From positions 1 to 8,379 of the forward strand of contig JACPZR010000026.1 in the NCBI GenBank assembly GCA_016195395.1: a stretch of DNA of 8,379 nucleotides. Reading direction: 5' to 3'. The position numbers and the translations under genes are program-made. Source of the DNA: Spirochaetia bacterium (GTDB lineage Bacteria; Spirochaetota; Leptospirae; Leptospirales; Leptonemataceae). Below are positions 7,005 to 8,379 of the stretch, piece after piece. The notes beneath the pieces are model-generated. The model was not told the DNA's origin. It did no database searches and was given only the letters and a program-made list of their open reading frames with translations. Positions within the stretch are counted from its first letter, which is position 1. The number at the start of each line of letters is the position of its first letter.

Positions 7005-8379
7005 ATGATTCAAAACAACTACTTCAATGAAAACCCAGATATCCAGCTGCAGTTTCAGAAGCTCTTGGATTGGAAAGAGATCGTAAACCTCTACGAAGAC
7101 GGGTTCCGCGACGCAAAGAAATACAAAGATACCAAGGACGAAAAGTTTTCCATGGCCCCCAACTCGGTTGAGGAAGCCATTGAAACCTACCGCACCGTGC
7201 TCGAAGCGATCGGCGAGCTGACCGGCTCGGAGATTGCCCCGCGCGCTCCGGAAATGGACAAGATCGGCCTCAAGTTCGACAACGGCAAAGTGACCTTCCC
7301 CAAGCCCATGACGGAAGCCTACAACGTAGTGAAAGAAGCGGGCCTCCAGCCATACAGCATTTCCCGCAAATACGGCGGGCTGGGAATTCCCTGCGTGGTT
7401 CAGTCCATGGTGATGGAAGTTCTCGCGCGCGGTGATGCGGCGCTCTCGATTGCCATCGGTTGCGTGAACCTCGCTGAAACGATTGAGCGATTTGCCTCCA
7501 AAGAAATGAAAGAAGCGGTGATCCCGCGTATGGCGAGTGGCGAAATCACGGGCGCTATGGCGCTGACGGAGCCCAACTACGGTTCTGACCTGCCGAACGT
7601 GCAGACCCGCGCTGTGAAAGCGGAAGACGGCACATGGCGTCTGACCGGCACCAAGCGTTTCATTACGCACGGCTGCGGTTTCACAGACACTCCCGCCGTC
7701 ATTCTGACACTGGCCCGCACCGGCGGCCCCACCAGCGGCGCACGCGGCCTTTCCTTCTTCCTTGTGAAAAGCGAGGACGTTGAAATCGCGGGTATTGAGC
7801 GCAAACTCGGCCTCCACTGCTCTCCCACCTGCGAAGTGGTCTTTGACAACGCCCCGGGCGAAATCATCGGTCAGGAAGGCATGGGCCTCGTGAAGTATGC
7901 GATGGGCATGATGAATAACGCGCGCCTTTCGATCGCTTCTCAGGCAATGGGAATTGCGAGCGCTGCTTTGTTTGAAGCCAAGAAATACGCATCCGAGCGC
8001 CAGCAGTTCGGCAAACTGATTCAGGAAATTCCCGCGGTCAAAAAGATGATCGACCGCATGGAACGCGAATGCGCGGCTATGCGCTGCCTCCTGTATGAAG
8101 CAGCTGGTTCCGTGGACCACTATGTTTGGAAACTGGAGCACCTTGAAAGCGACGGGAAGACTGAAAAAGAAATCCGCGCCGACGAAGAGATCCGGTTCTG
8201 GGAGAAGATGGCCAACCTCTTCACCCCGTTGTCCAAGTACTACATCAGTGAAATGTGCAACATCGTAGCAAGCGATGCGCTTCAGATTCACGGCGGATCG
8301 GGTTACACGGAAGACTATGACGTTGCCCGGATCTACCGCGATGCGCGCATCACGAATATCTACGAAGGAACCACACAGC
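7005..8379 (+). CDS. Long-form acyl-CoA dehydrogenase, 3' partial
   Basis: FAD-dependent enzyme for the first step of fatty-acid beta-oxidation (acyl-CoA to trans-2-enoyl-CoA), passing electrons to an electron-transfer flavoprotein. The frame is open for 458 codons from ATG 7005 to the window edge. The first 75 or so residues, with [16 protein letters not shown] near the start, form an extension seen in the longer (roughly 550-600 residue) members. Then come [11 protein letters not shown] (185-195), matching family signature 1, [12 protein letters not shown], and [20 protein letters not shown] (427-446), matching signature 2. IYEGTTQ follows, whose Glu (E454) aligns with the catalytic base of medium-chain acyl-CoA dehydrogenase. 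A charged insertion near residues 371-400 is another long-form trait. The missing part should hold the C-terminal helical domain. The gene has its own strong ribosome site, a predicted promoter and an operator-like palindrome. Chain-length specificity cannot be read from this sequence. Confidence 0.95.
   Translation, partial: MIQNNYFNENPDIQLQFQKLLDWKEIVNLYEDGFRDAKKYKDTKDEKFSMAPNSVEEAIETYRTVLEAIGELTGSEIAPRAPEMDKIGLKFDNGKVTFPKPMTEAYNVVKEAGLQPYSISRKYGGLGIPCVVQSMVMEVLARGDAALSIAIGCVNLAETIERFASKEMKEAVIPRMASGEITGAMALTEPNYGSDLPNVQTRAVKAEDGTWRLTGTKRFITHGCGFTDTPAVILTLARTGGPTSGARGLSFFLVKSEDVEIAGIERKLGLHCSPTCEVVFDNAPGEIIGQEGMGLVKYAMGMMNNARLSIASQAMGIASAALFEAKKYASERQQFGKLIQEIPAVKKMIDRMERECAAMRCLLYEAAGSVDHYVWKLEHLESDGKTEKEIRADEEIRFWEKMANLFTPLSKYYISEMCNIVASDALQIHGGSGYTEDYDVARIYRDARITNIYEGTTQ

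Noticed and set aside
6882..8291. A 469-codon open frame on the minus strand opposite the acyl-CoA dehydrogenase
   Set aside because: It is fully antisense to a clearly recognised enzyme, shows no recognisable motif, and is rich in His, Phe and Arg as expected from the complement of GC-rich coding DNA.

Overview
The window is GC-rich bacterial chromosomal DNA. It is densely coded, and all five genes lie on the + strand. In order they are: the 3' end of a STAS-domain/zinc-ribbon protein, murJ (lipid II flippase), an aldehyde dehydrogenase, uvrA, and the 5' part of a long-form acyl-CoA dehydrogenase that runs off the right edge. I see no mobile element, CRISPR array, tRNA or rRNA.

The host is a peptidoglycan-making bacterium with nucleotide excision repair and fatty-acid oxidation. 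From memory, the acyl-CoA dehydrogenase resembles the long enzymes of Leptospira-like spirochaetes and some delta-type proteobacteria. I have no alignment, so the taxonomy is a weak inference and an uncultured lineage is equally possible.

Bases 1-4043 look like one transcription unit. The STAS/zinc-ribbon gene ends 3 nt before murJ and in the same reading frame. The murJ stop overlaps the proposed TTG start of the aldehyde dehydrogenase (TTGA). The aldehyde dehydrogenase carries an unusual basic, serine-rich N-terminal extension of about 70 residues before a complete catalytic core. After a 53-nt gap, uvrA (4097-6892) starts with GTG behind a good Shine-Dalgarno sequence and is full length with all expected motifs.

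The 112-nt gap between uvrA and the acyl-CoA dehydrogenase is the only substantial regulatory region. It holds a GC-rich hairpin, a plausible sigma70-type promoter, a perfect 10-bp inverted repeat exactly where transcription should start, and a strong Shine-Dalgarno. This layout suggests that the acyl-CoA dehydrogenase has its own promoter with a repressor operator.

Most of the window is ordinary housekeeping. The points worth a second look are the promoter/operator arrangement, the aldehyde dehydrogenase extension, the STAS-linker-zinc-ribbon protein coupled to the flippase, and a few changed polar residues in MurJ. I found no convincing new multi-gene system.
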